This document shows positions 35,901-48,200 of a DNA stretch of 64,000 nt, in pieces. How positions within the stretch are numbered: the first letter of the stretch is position 1; every line of letters starts with the position of its first letter. The stretch comes from Vitis vinifera (lineage: Eukaryota > Streptophyta > Magnoliopsida > Vitales > Vitaceae). Below the pieces are notes generated by a model that ran no database searches, was not told the origin of the DNA, and saw only the letters and a list, made by a program, of their open reading frames with translations. A program made the translations under genes and the position numbers. The stretch lies in assembly GCF_030704535.1 (NCBI RefSeq), contig NC_081819.1, positions 23,284,001-23,348,000 of the forward strand, in the 5' to 3' direction.

Positions 35901-37488
35901 AGTCATCAATAACTGCACAACAAAAGATAAGGTTCAAAAGACAAGGCAATAATTTCATGAAGAATCATATATAAAGAAAAAGGCCAATGTAACAAGGCAG
36001 AGTACAACAACTTATAACATACTGTTAAAATTTAGCAGGTTTAAATAAATTTGTATGATTCAGTTAATAAAAGCTATGTACTCAGAAAATTGATTATAAT
36101 AATTTCCAGAGAGTTCAAGTAAAGGATACTACATCAGCCTTGCTTTATAAGATAGCTTTGGCTAGTTTTACAGCCATGGAGATTCTCCTAAAACAGTGTC
36201 ATCTGTTCCATTTAGTACACCAAGCTGATCTATATTATAGAAGAGACACCAAGTCACCAGAAAATTACTCATCCTTTTGCTTTAATTTTCTACTTTTTAC
36301 CAAAATCTACAGAAAAATACTATACTCTATAGTACAGTAGAAACAGAAATATTGGCCTTTACGGGTGGTACCAAAGACCTGCATAGAAACCCACCTTCAT
36401 CAGGTATGGAGGACAGGGGTTTCATGCATTAGAAGATCCCAATCTATGGCCCATCATTGCATTTGGAACAGGGAAAAAAAGGGAAAAATAAATTTGATCG
36501 TTACAGAAGTAACCGATCATAAGGAATGGAAACCTAACATACGTGAAAAGATTATCAATATCAAGACCCATGATTAAAAAAAGGTTGCATCTGACTGACA
36601 TGATTAGTATAGTTGAAGCATGGGCTACACCAGAGTAGCCTGGTATAGGAGTTCGCCAAAACAAAGGCAAAAGCTAACAGATTCCAGCCTTCTTGATCCA
36701 TTTCACAATAGTCTCTTGAGTACAAACTTTAAAGAAGTAGGAACAAACCTGAACTTCCAAGCTGCTCTGATATCTTAACAAGGTCAGATCCTCCAACAAC
36801 CCCAACTGTAATAACCTGGAATAAAAAAAAGCTATTACCAACTAAGCACAAGAAACATTTTAATTCCTTGGAATTACCATAAATCAAAGAGCCAGATTGA
36901 ACAAGAGGCAAAGTAGTATTCAATCAAGTACCTTCCGTAGTTTCCGCATGAACTCTAACATCTGTGGAGTAGCCACCTTGTATAATGAACCAAATGAAGA
37001 ACTTCTCAGTGTTTATTCAATATAGACAGAAATTCAGCTCAAAAACAACAGCAGAAAGTTACAGGCAACAACCACTCAAATTTGTAATTTTTATAACTCA
37101 ACCAACTTAAAAATCAGCATACCACCGTACCAATAGAAACTAGTAAATTTACTCAAACTACTAAATCAATCATATTCCTTAAACTTCTCGAAAGAGCCTC
37201 TATACAAATATAGCAAGTGATCTCCTACTCTACTAAGAAAAACTTCCATTAACTCAACATGTTATTAAATAAACCCAATGTTCATTCACCAAAAATGGGT
37301 AAAAAGTGCACATTTAACAAATAGTCTAATAAAGCCATCCACATGTATAGAATAATAAATCCTACTCAGATTGTACAGAAACTCATCACATTAATCAAAT
37401 CAAAACAGAAGATTCAGACCTTTCTCGGCGCTGTGAGAGTCCCATCAACATCGAACAATGCAATTAAGCCAGCCTTCCTTGCCGCCAT
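32924..37488 (-). CDS. PMM: Phosphomannomutase, 11 exons, intact
   Basis: Converts mannose-6-phosphate to mannose-1-phosphate in the cytosol, feeding GDP-mannose, N-glycan and ascorbate synthesis. Exons in gene order: 37420-37488, 36932-36976, 36749-36815, 35836-35912, 35030-35065, 34546-34601, 34367-34466, 34147-34242, 33966-34055, 33360-33411 and 32924-32985. All have GT-AG borders and consistent phases, totalling 750 bases (249 residues), the usual plant length. The start reads [20 protein letters not shown], with the HAD-superfamily catalytic aspartates D13 and D15. Later come [60 protein letters not shown] and [18 protein letters not shown], all hallmark PMM segments including substrate-binding arginines. 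The end is ALFLAKSS. No stop or frame break was found. Intron 9 (33412-33965) contains a segment shared with the HIPP upstream region. Confidence 0.95.
33600..33910 (+). repeat. Duplicated segment A3 inside phosphomannomutase intron 9
   Basis: Shared blocks with A1 and A2 include the TTGCCATTCTGTTGTATTAA start, a GATTTCTTACCA...CCAATAAT block, CTCAACCAATATG and CATTTGGGGTAGAAGCAAAT. The three copies keep the same order and orientation. This copy is the most diverged and lies wholly inside an intron. Confidence 0.6.
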
Positions 37489-38259
37489 TGTAGTGAACTT
37501 CCACCAGACCTTAACAAAATTTCAAATCTTCAATCACAGAATTGGACAAAAAGACGCATCAAACTCATGAACCAGTTTCTTCCAAACTACGAACTCATCT
37601 GGAAAAAAAATAACATAATTCTGTTTTTTTCCACAGAACATTTTGCCGCAAGCTTTCCCGGGAAATTAAAATGAAAAAAAAAACTAATATTTACTCAGGG
37701 ATCTACTTTTCGGCGGAATTACAGCGTGAAGCTTGAAATTCAATGTTTTTCTCGGGAAAATTTCCCAATTTTTCATGGAATCAAACGGAAAGCAACATTG
37801 GCATTTGTTGTTCTGATAAAAATTAAAACTAAAATAAAAAATTCAGAAAAAAATAAATATAATTGAGGCTTACCTTCAAAAAATGAATTCTCTGAAATGA
37901 ATTGAAAGAAAGAGACTTATAGAGGGGGAGAGAGAGTGGAGATCTGGGGAGCTTTTTGGGATAAAAGGAATTTATTGAGGGTAATTTGGGAATAAAAGTG
38001 GATCTGCAAAAAGTCGTGGCACTGAAGTAGAGTACACTCGTGCTGACGTCAGGACAAGAATATTAGGTGGGATTTGAGGCTCTCCAATCTCCTTGTGGGA
38101 AAAAATATTTAATTTTTAATAATTATAAAAAAATGTTTTATTATTTTTATAATTTTTGAAAAACAACATAAAAGATAAAACGCTACGTTTGGTTGGATAA
38201 GGAAAATATGCGAAAAAGAAAATTAAAAAAAAAGTGAAAAAAAAATTAAAGTTAATTAA

Positions 38260-38343
<84 letters not shown>

Positions 38344-38764
38344 ATTCATTTTACTTATTTCTCTTTTTTATATAAAAATTAAATAATTTTAAAATATATA
38401 ATTTTTTTTTTATTAATTTTAATTATATATATATAGTATTTTTAATAATAAAACTAAACATACTTCACAATATTTTTTGAAAACCAAAATAACATTAAGA
38501 TGAAAGAAAGGCTCGAGATTGTGCCAACCAATAACATTATCCATGTGGGTATGTACTCTTTTTTTTTTTTCCTTGGTGATTAGGTGTACTTAATCAAATG
38601 ATATTCTAATTTTTAAGAAATATAAAAAATAGTTTAATATTACTGTAGCTTTTAAAAAATTTGGAAAAGAAAAAATGAAAACTGATTTGTGATTTTTAAT
38701 AATAATATTTAATTTAATTGTCTGATAAATTATATGAATATTAAATTGCTATAAATATTTGTAA
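37489..38764. other. Phosphomannomutase upstream region and AT-rich spacer with a long (TA)n tract
   Basis: The first 450 bases should hold the promoter and leader of the minus-strand phosphomannomutase gene; GAGAGAGAGAGTGG-like sequence near 37925 fits a plant leader. A (TA)n microsatellite of about 66 bp lies at 38265-38330. From 38330 to 38764 there is only AT-rich sequence. Confidence 0.55.
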
Positions 38765-40929
38765 TGTAATACCACAAATCCAATTTAAGGGTAAAATTAT
38801 AATTTAGAAATTAATAATTAATTAAAGTAATTTAATAAGGGTAAAAAAGTCCTTTTGTATTTAAAACCTCCAAATATAAATTAGATTTTTATTGTACTCT
38901 CTATTCAAAAAACCCTTTTACATAAAGATAAAAAAGATTAGATAATATAGAATTGAGGATTTGGAGGTTTAGGGTTTGAAGATCAATTCTTCAAGTAAGA
39001 TTTTTAATACTTAAATTAATATTTTATATTCGTTAATTAGTTTTGAACACTGTAAATATTTTTTGAAATATCTCAATTTTGATTAGAATTCGTTTAATTA
39101 ATTTCTAAGTAGAAAAGATTAAAAATTTATGAACCTAGTTTGATGTATAACAAATCTAGATAAAAAAAAATTAAAATTATATAATTTTGAATGTGAAAAT
39201 TACATAAAATTTGTGAGTATAAAAGTTAAAAGTTTTTACTTTAGAGAGGAGAAAAAAAGGAATGATGAAAGATGCTAGTAGGTAGGAAGGATTTGGGATG
39301 TTGAAACAATAAATAAATAAAAAAATTAAAAAAAAAAAAAACAAAAAAAAACTAAGTGGCCTGCATGATGACCTAGGAAAGGAAGTAAACAGTATTTTGG
39401 TAAACAATGAGGAAGAAAATGACATTGATGGCTTGGAAGAGAAATAGGTTAAGGAGATGTTCGTTATTGAAATAAATAAATAAATAATAATAATAATAAT
39501 AATGAAGGGAGTTGGTATAGAGTTGTTGGAATAAAAAAAATGCATGACGTATTTTTAAGCTTTAGTAGGAGATTTAAATAATAGTAATAATAGTTTAATG
39601 TAAATAAATATTCTTAAAAGATTTAATTTAGATAAGTTAAAAAAGAGAAATAAATTATTGTTTAGGAAGTTAAAAATAATATTGGATGATAATAATATTA
39701 ACATGATAAATTAATTAGGATCCTTAATATTAAATAAAATATTTTTAGGATTGTCAAATTTATATATTTAGATAATTAATCAATAATCAATATTGTGTAT
39801 GATATTATGTTATGTGAGAAATTCTTTAGAGTTAAATACTTTAAGATTTTGAGTGCTTATTTAAAGTAAGGGAAATTAATACAGATTTTTATAAAAGAAA
39901 ATAATTTTTTTATATTATATTTTGAAATATGTAAAAATATTATTTTTATCTTTATGCATGGATCAAATATGTGTTTTGTATGAAAGTATATCTGAGAATT
40001 TTATTTGTTTATGAAAAATGAAAAATTGAGGAGATATGATGTTTTGTTTTGTGAGTTTGAATTAATGAAATAAAGTTGAGATTTTCAGCTTTAATCAACC
40101 GATTATAATAGTTGATATTATATGACCCTAGTCAACGGGTTATAATAGTTGATTTTATGACCCTAATCAACGAGTTATAATAGTTGATCTTATGATCCTA
40201 GTTAACGGGTTATAATTGTTAATATTTGGTTTTGTTCACATTAAATGGAACAAATTTGAAAATAATTACTCAATTATGAAGTCTCACCTAATTGGACACC
40301 ATTTGTCATACGATAACCAGAGTAAAAATATTTTGAATGTATTTGATTTGGTTTTGATGAAAAATTGTTTGATGATAAATTGTTTTGAAATGGATATGAG
40401 AAAGTTTTGTTGAAAAGTTTGAATGTATTAGCATTTTGAATTCCAAAGTTTTTATGAAAATAAGTATATGTTATATCTCTTATTTGCAAGTATGATTGAA
40501 AATGTTTGATCCATGAAACTGTATTAATGTTCCTTATTGGGCTTTGAGTTCATCCCCCTTTGTTGATAATCTTTCAGGTAACCTCGATTCAAGTGAGGAG
40601 TGACCGTTAGGAGAGAAATTTGGTTTTATTAGGATATTTGTTTAAATTCTCTTTATTATGAACATTGTTTAGATGTTAAAACTTAATTATTGTTTGAATT
40701 ATTTTGAGTTTGGAGTTATTTAGACAATAATACTTTAGTTGATGTATTAGTTTTTTTAAAGTTGATACTTGAATATTTTAGAATTTTGCTCTACTACTCT
40801 GAATAAGAATTTGGTAATCGGTAAATTTTTAGTTACAATACGAATGTTTGTATCGTTTCCACTTTGAGCTTCTGGGCTTGAGGTGTGAAATAACCGTCAT
40901 GTCTTTAGAATGAATTTTGGGGTGTGACA
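38765..40929 (+). mobile_element. Solo LTR, Gypsy-like, 2.2 kb, opposite orientation to the one at 1133
   Basis: It starts TGTAATACCACAAATCC and ends TTTTGGGGTGTGACA. The flanks are TGTAA (38760-38764) and TATAA (40930-40934), a 5-bp target duplication with one mismatch. Ends and length (2165 bp) match the reverse complement of the solo LTR at 1133-3342, so both belong to the same broad type of long-LTR Gypsy element. An AT-rich promoter-like zone and a 35-37-bp tandem repeat (40095-40225) lie inside. No internal coding sequence or second LTR is present. Fossil; older than the first to judge from the imperfect flanks. Confidence 0.65.
40095..40225. repeat. 35-37-bp tandem repeat, four copies, within the solo LTR
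   Basis: Units begin TCAACCGATTATAATAGTTGA and follow at 40095, 40132, 40167 and, as TTAAC, 40202, each ended by TATGACCCTA-like sequence. Every unit holds a short inverted repeat, TCAAC...GTTGA, around TTATAAT. LTR-internal repeats of this kind can act as enhancers; that is inference. Confidence 0.85.
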
Positions 40930-40934
40930 TATAA

Positions 40935-42439
40935 TGATTAAAATAGGATGCTAAAAATTACAATACAAATATAAAGTTTTAATTAAATAAATTATTTCAT
41001 TATTTAAAATCCAAACTTAGAATTTTTTATTTTTTGAAGTGAATACTCTTGTCAATAAATTGAATGTATTATTTCATATTTTCTTAATCATTAATCATGA
41101 ATTTAATTTTAGTTACTAGCTGTATTAAAACCTTTTTCTTTCCTGCTTTAAACAATTTATAACAAAAAGTGCCATAAACTTTTTTTCCTCGTAAAAAATT
41201 TATTTTAATTTATATAAAAAATAATTTTTATAATATTAATATACTCATTAAAAGAAATTTTAATAAAAATATGTAATAGTAGGATTCCACCATTTGTTGG
41301 AGAGCATGATATTCATTCAGTTAAAATTTTATAAATTTAAATATATAAAACAACATTCTTTTATGTCTGGTTGGATGTAATGGTATATTTATTTGGATTA
41401 ATTTTATTCATTCCTAAAAAAAAATTAACTAAATCATCATAATTTAAAATATCATGAAATACCTCTTTTTCTATCATTTTTATTTGCTATTTTTACTCAT
41501 TTCTCCACTCAAACAAGATGAGAAAGGTACCGGATAAAATTTTAAATTTTTAACAATTAAACTGTATTTAGTTAAATGGGAAGGTGATTGAAATCAATCA
41601 ATCCTACTTCCTCCATAGTTGTCATTTGTGATTTATTTATGGAGCCTGCCTAAATGCCTATTTCCGGTGGTTTCTTGTGGAGTTTATGTGGCTATGTGTC
41701 TCCGGGGTTAGATTATAAAATAGGCTCCATTTTGAGCATGAAGCCAAGCGTACACTCTTGTCTTTAGCTGATGGAAATTTCTCAGCAGTCACACCTCCCC
41801 TGCCCATTTTGTTTGGTTGGTAGGAAACTTCCCACTGCCTAAGATTGTTTTCAGATTTCTGTATTCTTTCAATATAGAGGAATATTCCCCTAAAATTCTA
41901 TAATTATGCATTTCACGAGATGGGAATTGGCTGAAAGAATTTGTCACAATGAGGTTGTCCAAGGGCCAAGCCCAAACCAAAACCATCTTATTTCAAAATA
42001 CCCAGATGAATGAACTGCGAAAACCATAAAACATGACGCAATATGACCTAACTCACAAGCCATTTTTCACTTCGCTAAAATCCAATACAAGAGTAAGGAC
42101 TAAGGACGTCCAAACCAGTCGACACGCCACACACCACATACTACGCTACGATAGTAGAACCATCGTTCCCTCCTAAGACGACATTTGGACTAACAATTGC
42201 AGTATTTAATATAACAAGAGAGGTTATAAATAAGATCGACTCCATCCTTACAATCATGGAGTGCATGCAATTGCAGCCTTATTCCCAAATCATGGATCCT
42301 GTAATTATTAAATGATGATGCATTGATGAAGAATGGAATAGCGAGCGTCACTCAATGATTGGTATGATCAAACTTACCAAACTATGCGGACCGAACCACT
42401 ACAAAAATCCTTAAACCGGAACAAACCAAGATTCACAGA
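40935..42439. other. AT-rich spacer and 3' flank of SDR copy 1
   Basis: 40935-41750 shows no coding signal. From about 41940 the sequence (AAGGGCCAAGCCCAAACC, then GAATGAACTGCGAAAACCAT) resembles the 3' flanks of the other two SDR copies (near 44990 and 58080), marking the start of a tandemly repeated SDR unit. Confidence 0.55.
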
Positions 42440-44332
42440 AAAAGTTACCCTCGTTCCCTTTCTTCTTGGCTTGAACCTTGCTATATGCATTCGCGGCTGC
42501 TTTGAAGGGTGTGTAGGCAGATATAAAATTAGGCTGCTAGATCTTGGCTTCTAACATCTTCTCTTTGTAATCTTTCAGAAACTGGTTCAGGAGCTCGTCC
42601 GCTCCCCCTTTATTATGGCCTTCAATATCACTCAAGACTGCTTGAGTCTATTCGTCTGCATTGTTCTGAAACAACACAAGAAGAAAACCAAGGCGAACAG
42701 GCCCTTCATGGGAACAACCTTCCTAATTCTTAAATAAAAAACTCTATATATCTACAAGAAGGTAAATATGGGAAATACTTCATAAGGTCGGTTCACCAAG
42801 GTTTCAAAAGAAGGCCATGTTTGAAAAAGAAAAGAAATGATTGAATAATTCACACAGACAAAAGAAAGTAGCCAAATAAACTCAAGATGAAATCACTAGT
42901 GGATTTTCCATCGTCATTCTAGAACTTCAAGGTTCGTTAGAAATTAGGCGGTGTTGACTCAATCTAGGAAACTTTTGAGAGGAGTTGAACGAACTGGTGG
43001 TAAACACTTCCTAGTTTCAAGTTGAATCACTCACTTTCAGCTCAACTCTGCTGAATTACAGCTACTAATGGGGTTTAACAGCTACTTCAATTCTATTGAG
43101 CCGAACTTCAAGCCAAACCAACCACTAATAAGATTGGTGAACTTCTAATTTGGGCGGTGAAAGTAGTTTTACTTTAGTACCTTTAAATTCCCTGTTGAGG
43201 ATGAAATGTTAACGATCCTTGGTGAATCTGATAATTGGAGGAGAGGAATAAATGCTCCAATGACTTTCTGTGCCCCAGAGTAATTTACTTTTGACACATG
43301 CTTCAGCCAAATTGTAATTCTGATGCATTAATTTCTTCCAATAGACTTCTATGAATTCCGCCTGCATCAGTGAAAGAAAACTCAATCTCTCTTGGTATCC
43401 ATAACCCCACTCCTCTACTGCAAAAAGTTAAAAGGAAGAAAAGAAGAAGATGACTGTCAGTCAATCTCCATTTTTAGGCCTCTTCCCCATAAAGCAAACT
43501 ATCTGTACTTCTAATAATCACTTCAACAGTGATCTTCAAGCAAATTCCTAGAGGAACCCTTATCAAACTTCCAATCAAACCGCATACTATAGTACAATGG
43601 ATTCCTAGAGGAACCCTTATCAAACTTCCAATCAAACCGCATACTATAGTACAATGGCTATTAGGAGGTTGCTATACGTGGAAGCACCATCTGAACTCGC
43701 TAAATTTCAGAAAAGAAACTAGTAGGATAAGAAAACTTACTTGATAACAGCCTTTCCCGATACTAAAGCATCAGGGTCTGTTATGATCATTCCCATTATC
43801 CCTGTATTGTTTGTCTGTACAGAATTTCCACGTTTCTCATTATCCCATTGAATATGGGGGAAAGGTTAAAAAAACATATGGGTAATTGGGATTGCCACAT
43901 TTTCATAAAATTAAGAATCATGCTACACAAAAGAATGCTATAATATGAAATAATGGAGGTTTCAATCATACCAAGATATCAAGCCCCCCAAACTGGGTTT
44001 TGATAAAGTCTGCAAGGGAATCAACACTAGCAGGATCCGTAACATCAAGCTGATGATAAATCACATGAGAGAGATCAGACTCTTTGAGATTTTCAAGAGC
44101 CTCAACACCCCTCTTCTCATCTCTAGCTGTTAAGACCACTGTCACCCCATTAGCACACAACAATGAACTGCCTACATATTTCCAACCCGTTTCCTCTATA
44201 TACTCTGTAACAACTGCAAGCCTGAAACGGGAAATAATGAGAAAATAATGAGAATGAGTGTTACAAATGTGGCTGCATATTGTAAATAGACCATGGAAGA
44301 AAAACCAAGTACCTTTTTGTTGCTTCAGCCAT
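42440..44332 (-). pseudogene. SDR copy 1 (salutaridine reductase/neomenthol dehydrogenase-like), dead
   Basis: The exon order matches the intact copy at 58323-60354. Exon 1 is 44313-44332 (MAEATK). Exon 2 is 43972-44221, with ANGVTVVLTARDEKRGVEAL and YHQLDVTDPASVDSLADFIK; the NADP-binding TGANRGIG motif is replaced by TEYIEETG because one indel shifts the frame and a later one restores it. Exon 3 is about 43742-43816, with NNTGIMGMIITDPDALVSG, where NNAG has become NNTG. Exon 4 (about 43190-43380) keeps AEACVKSK-like scraps but has stops and lost the catalytic serine region. Exon 5 (42440-42660) keeps only its first part, with a stop after NADE, and no YxxxK end. Family members are cytosolic NADPH-dependent carbonyl reductases of about 300 residues; this one cannot work. 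Confidence 0.8.
43544..43657. repeat. 57-bp perfect tandem duplication in SDR copy 1
   Basis: Two adjacent identical copies, 43544-43600 and 43601-43657, each start ATTCCTAGAGGAACCCTTAT and end ACTATAGTACAATGG. They lie in the intron downstream of exon 3. Perfect identity indicates a very recent event, or assembly slippage. Confidence 0.95.
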
Positions 44333-44399
44333 TGTTTATGAGATGGGAATTGTTTGTGAAGAGGGAAATAAGATGTTCTTCAGCTTTATTGTGAGGATG

Positions 44400-45254
44400 G
44401 TTATGATGTTTTTTTTTTTTCTTTTTTTTTCTTTTTTTTTTTTGGCCAAACTTTGAAGTTCTATAGGAAAATGAGGGTATGCTATCATGATGACAACCCC
44501 ATGAAAATATTTTAGCATTTAATGCATGGGCAAAGTAGATGAGAATTCTGTTGAGAAGAGAGCAAGATCCTGTATGGTTTTTATTTCATAGGCTATGAAA
44601 CTTTTGATAGTTCTTAAATTGTATTGATTTATCAAGGAGCACTGACCTATTTCATTTTCCGAATAAACATTGTTTACATCACCCACAAAATTTGGCATGG
44701 ATTTTTCCCCATCGTCTTCCATATTTTCTCAAAGTACTTCATATTTCAAATTTGTCCAAGAGCCCAGCCAAAACCCCATTTGTATTGAGAAACCAAAGCT
44801 CTAATTACATAAACCCAAACGCCCAAATTAGCCAAACCAGTAAAACTGCTCATGTAACACATTTGAGTATCTAACAAAGATTTCCACCCAACTCATAAAG
44901 TGGATAATCGAATTATAATTAGTGGATAAACAGGTAAGCTCAGAATATTCACAAGCTACTCATATTGCTTACTAGCCATAAACATCACTCTGGGCTCCCA
45001 AGAGCCAAATGAGCGTACTACAAAAACCATAAAATATGAAAGAGCATATATAAGGTCACAAGCTTTAAGTACTTCAAAATCATTCCAAAATAAAAATTAG
45101 TCAAGCATTTCTGGGTATTCTTATTAGCTTGAGATTCATGCAAATCATATGAAAAGCAAAAAACAGTCTCTTATTAGCATGTAAGAAGCCATAAACAGAG
45201 TCTCTTATTAGCTACAATGTTCTTGTTTCACATGTCGCAATAAATCATTTTCAG
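44400..45254. other. Spacer between SDR copies 1 and 2
   Basis: Upstream flank of SDR copy 1 with a T-rich tract (44410-44443), then from about 44755 the 3' flank of copy 2 (AACCAAAGCTCTAATTAC and GCCAAACCAGTA stretches). This matches 57880-57960 downstream of copy 3. No gene is visible. Confidence 0.55.
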
Positions 45255-48200
45255 TCAATATTCAGACACTTCCTTTTCAAGAAAGAATTGACCGGAAGGC
45301 CCGCCATCAGGCAGCATAGCCAATCTCACAGTGCTTTCAGCACCTTCTTCAACAGTTAACAAGCCAGCATTGTAGTTCATATCTGTTTTAACATAGTCAG
45401 GGGAGACACAGTTGATGTAGAAATTACCCAAGGCTGCTTTAGAGGCTGTATAGGCAGAGGGATAAGTAGACCAGCTATTAGCTGTCAAAACACTTAAAAA
45501 ACCAAGAACCTTTTGGAAAAAATGACACTGATCATCTTCTCCCTTTTTTCATTATTTTATAAGTGCCATCTATACATAGAAGTATATGTTATACATGGAG
45601 TATAACTGATTTCTAATATTCAGCATTTATACATGGTAAGTCAATCTGTACAGCTAATATTAATAGTCCTAAATTATATAAATTCCTAAAATTGTATGTG
45701 GTAACATCCTTTCTCAAATTGATGCTGGTAAGTCAACCAGCAACAATTTGCCAATAAGAAATTGATGCCGCTATCGAGTCAAAGCTTTGGTGAAGACATC
45801 AGCCACTTGGAGATCAGAAGAGATGTGAGAAAGAGATATCACCCGACTTTCCAAGGTGTCTCGAATAGAATGACAATCAACGTCAATGTGCTTGGTGCAT
45901 TCATGGAAAACGGGATTGGTGGCAATCTGAATAGCACTAGTGTTATCAGCATGAAGAGGGGCACAAGTAGTATGAGGAAACCCAAGCTCCTCAAGAAGAC
46001 CGCGTAGCCATACAATTTCAGAACAAGCAGTAGACATGACATGATACTCGGCCTTAGTGGAGGATTTAGAAACACGATCTTGTTTCTTACATTTCCAAGA
46101 AATTAAGGCATCACCTAAAAACATACACCAACCCGTAGTAGATCGATGTGTATCTGGATACCCAGCCCAATCAACGTCACTATAGGCAACAAGTTGAAGA
46201 GAGAAGTCGGTAGGAAAGAATAACCCACGAGTAGGTGAACCTCGAAGATAGCGGATGATGCGTCGAACTGCAACAAGATGGAGATGCCGAGGAGAAGACA
46301 TAAACTGACTGACCTGATGAACAACATAGGAGATATCAAGTCGAGTAGTGGTCAAGTAGATAAGACTCCCAACCAGGCGCCGATAGAGAGTAGGATCATC
46401 CAGAAGGTCCCCTTCATCTTTCTTGTATTTGACATTTACCTCCATAGGAGTATCAACAGAGGAAGTGTCCTCCAAACCAGCCAAAGTGATAAGATCTTGA
46501 GTATACTTATGCTAGTTCACGAAAATACCACTGGCCTGATGATGAACTTCCAATCTTAAGAAGTATGTGAGCTGGACAAGATCTTTCATATGGAAAGTTG
46601 CATGTAATAATCGTTGAAGCTTAGTAATCAAACCACAGTCACTGCCAGTAATGATAATATCATCTACATAAACCAAGAGAAGGACTATACCCGACGCAGA
46701 CATGTGGAAGAAGAGGGAAGAATCATACTGACTTTGGGTAAAACTGAAGGAAAGAATTGTACTACGAAACTTCTCAAACCAAGCCCGAGGCGCCTGCTTG
46801 AGCCCATTCAAAGAACGTTTTAGCTTACAAACATCATGAGGAGAAGAATTAGTCATACCAGAGGGAAGCTTCATGTAAATCTCTTCCTAGAGATCACCAC
46901 GAAGAAAAATATTCTTCACATCCATCTAATGTAGTTGCCATGATTGTGAAGTGGCAATAGTTAAGATGGTTCGAATTGTGGTCATTTTGGCAACATGAAC
47001 AAATGTCTCCTCATAATCAACCTCATATTCCTGTTTGTTACCCAAAGCTACAAGGTGAGCTTTGTACCAGTCCAAAGAGCCATCAGAACGAAGTTTTACA
47101 GAGAAAACCCATTTACTCCCAATAGGTTTGACTGTAGGAGGACAAAGAACAATATCCCAAGTATGATTCTCCTCAAGTGCTTGAAGTTCTGCTTGCATTG
47201 CATTTTGCCAACACTTATGTTCCATGGCCTGTTTGTAGCAAGAGGGAATAGAAATAGTGGATAAAGTAGCAATAAGAAAGACGGGAGAGAATAATCCATA
47301 CCAATCAGGGGGTCTAGAAAGACGAGTAGACCGACGAAGAGTGGTGGAAGCAGGAGCAGGATCAGGCGCCGGGTCAAGATCGGAAGGAGGCACAGAGGAA
47401 GTGGAACTGAACTCATGTCGACTATGTTTTTCATACACAAAACCTGGTTTGAACCTTTCCACAATTGTTGGGGATTCAGAAAAACTAGGCAAAAAAGATA
47501 CAGATGCAGATGGCAACTCAACTTGAGATGAAAAGAAATATTGATTTTCAAAGAAAATTACATTTCGGGAAACTCGTATACGACGAGCATGGGGATCATA
47601 ACAAACATAACCCTTGTGAGGGATAGCATAACCAAGAAAAGCACACTTAACAGATTGAGCAGTAAGTTTATGTCGTTCATGAATAGGTAGATGCACAAAA
47701 CAAACACAACCAAATGTACGAAGATCAGAATATAAAGGAGAATGACCAAACAACTTAGAGAAAGGAGAAACATGATTTAACATAGGAGAGGGTAAGCGAT
47801 TGATCAAATGAACTGCAATAGAAAGTGCTTCACACCAAATACGAGGAAGAACTGATGAGTCAAGTAAAAGAGTTCTTACCACATCAAGAAGGTGGTGATT
47901 TTTCTTCTCAGCAACACCATTTTGTTGTGGTGTCGAAGGACAAGAACGCTGAGAGATGATTCCTTTGCTTTGAAGAAAGTCCTGAAACTCATTAGACATG
48001 TATTCTCCGCCAGAATCAGAGCGCAAGACCTTGATGCTAGCAGAGAATTGAGTCTCAATAAGTGCAAGAAAACACTTAAAGACTGAAAAAACTTCAGCCT
48101 TAGTCCGGAGGAAATAAACCCAAGTAAAGCGACTAAAGTCATCAATGAAAGTAACAAAGTACTTGTAATGTGCATGAGAAACAATAGGTGCAATCCCCCA

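Noticed and set aside
38265-38330. Long (TA)n tract considered as an origin or matrix-attachment signal
   Set aside because: Simple microsatellite; similar shorter tracts occur at 17097, 22013, 24866 and 29163 and no associated motif was seen.
39177-39545. 122-residue minus-strand open frame rich in Ile, Phe and Ser
   Set aside because: It arises from A-rich and TAA-repeat sequence within the second solo LTR; hydrophobic only because of base composition.
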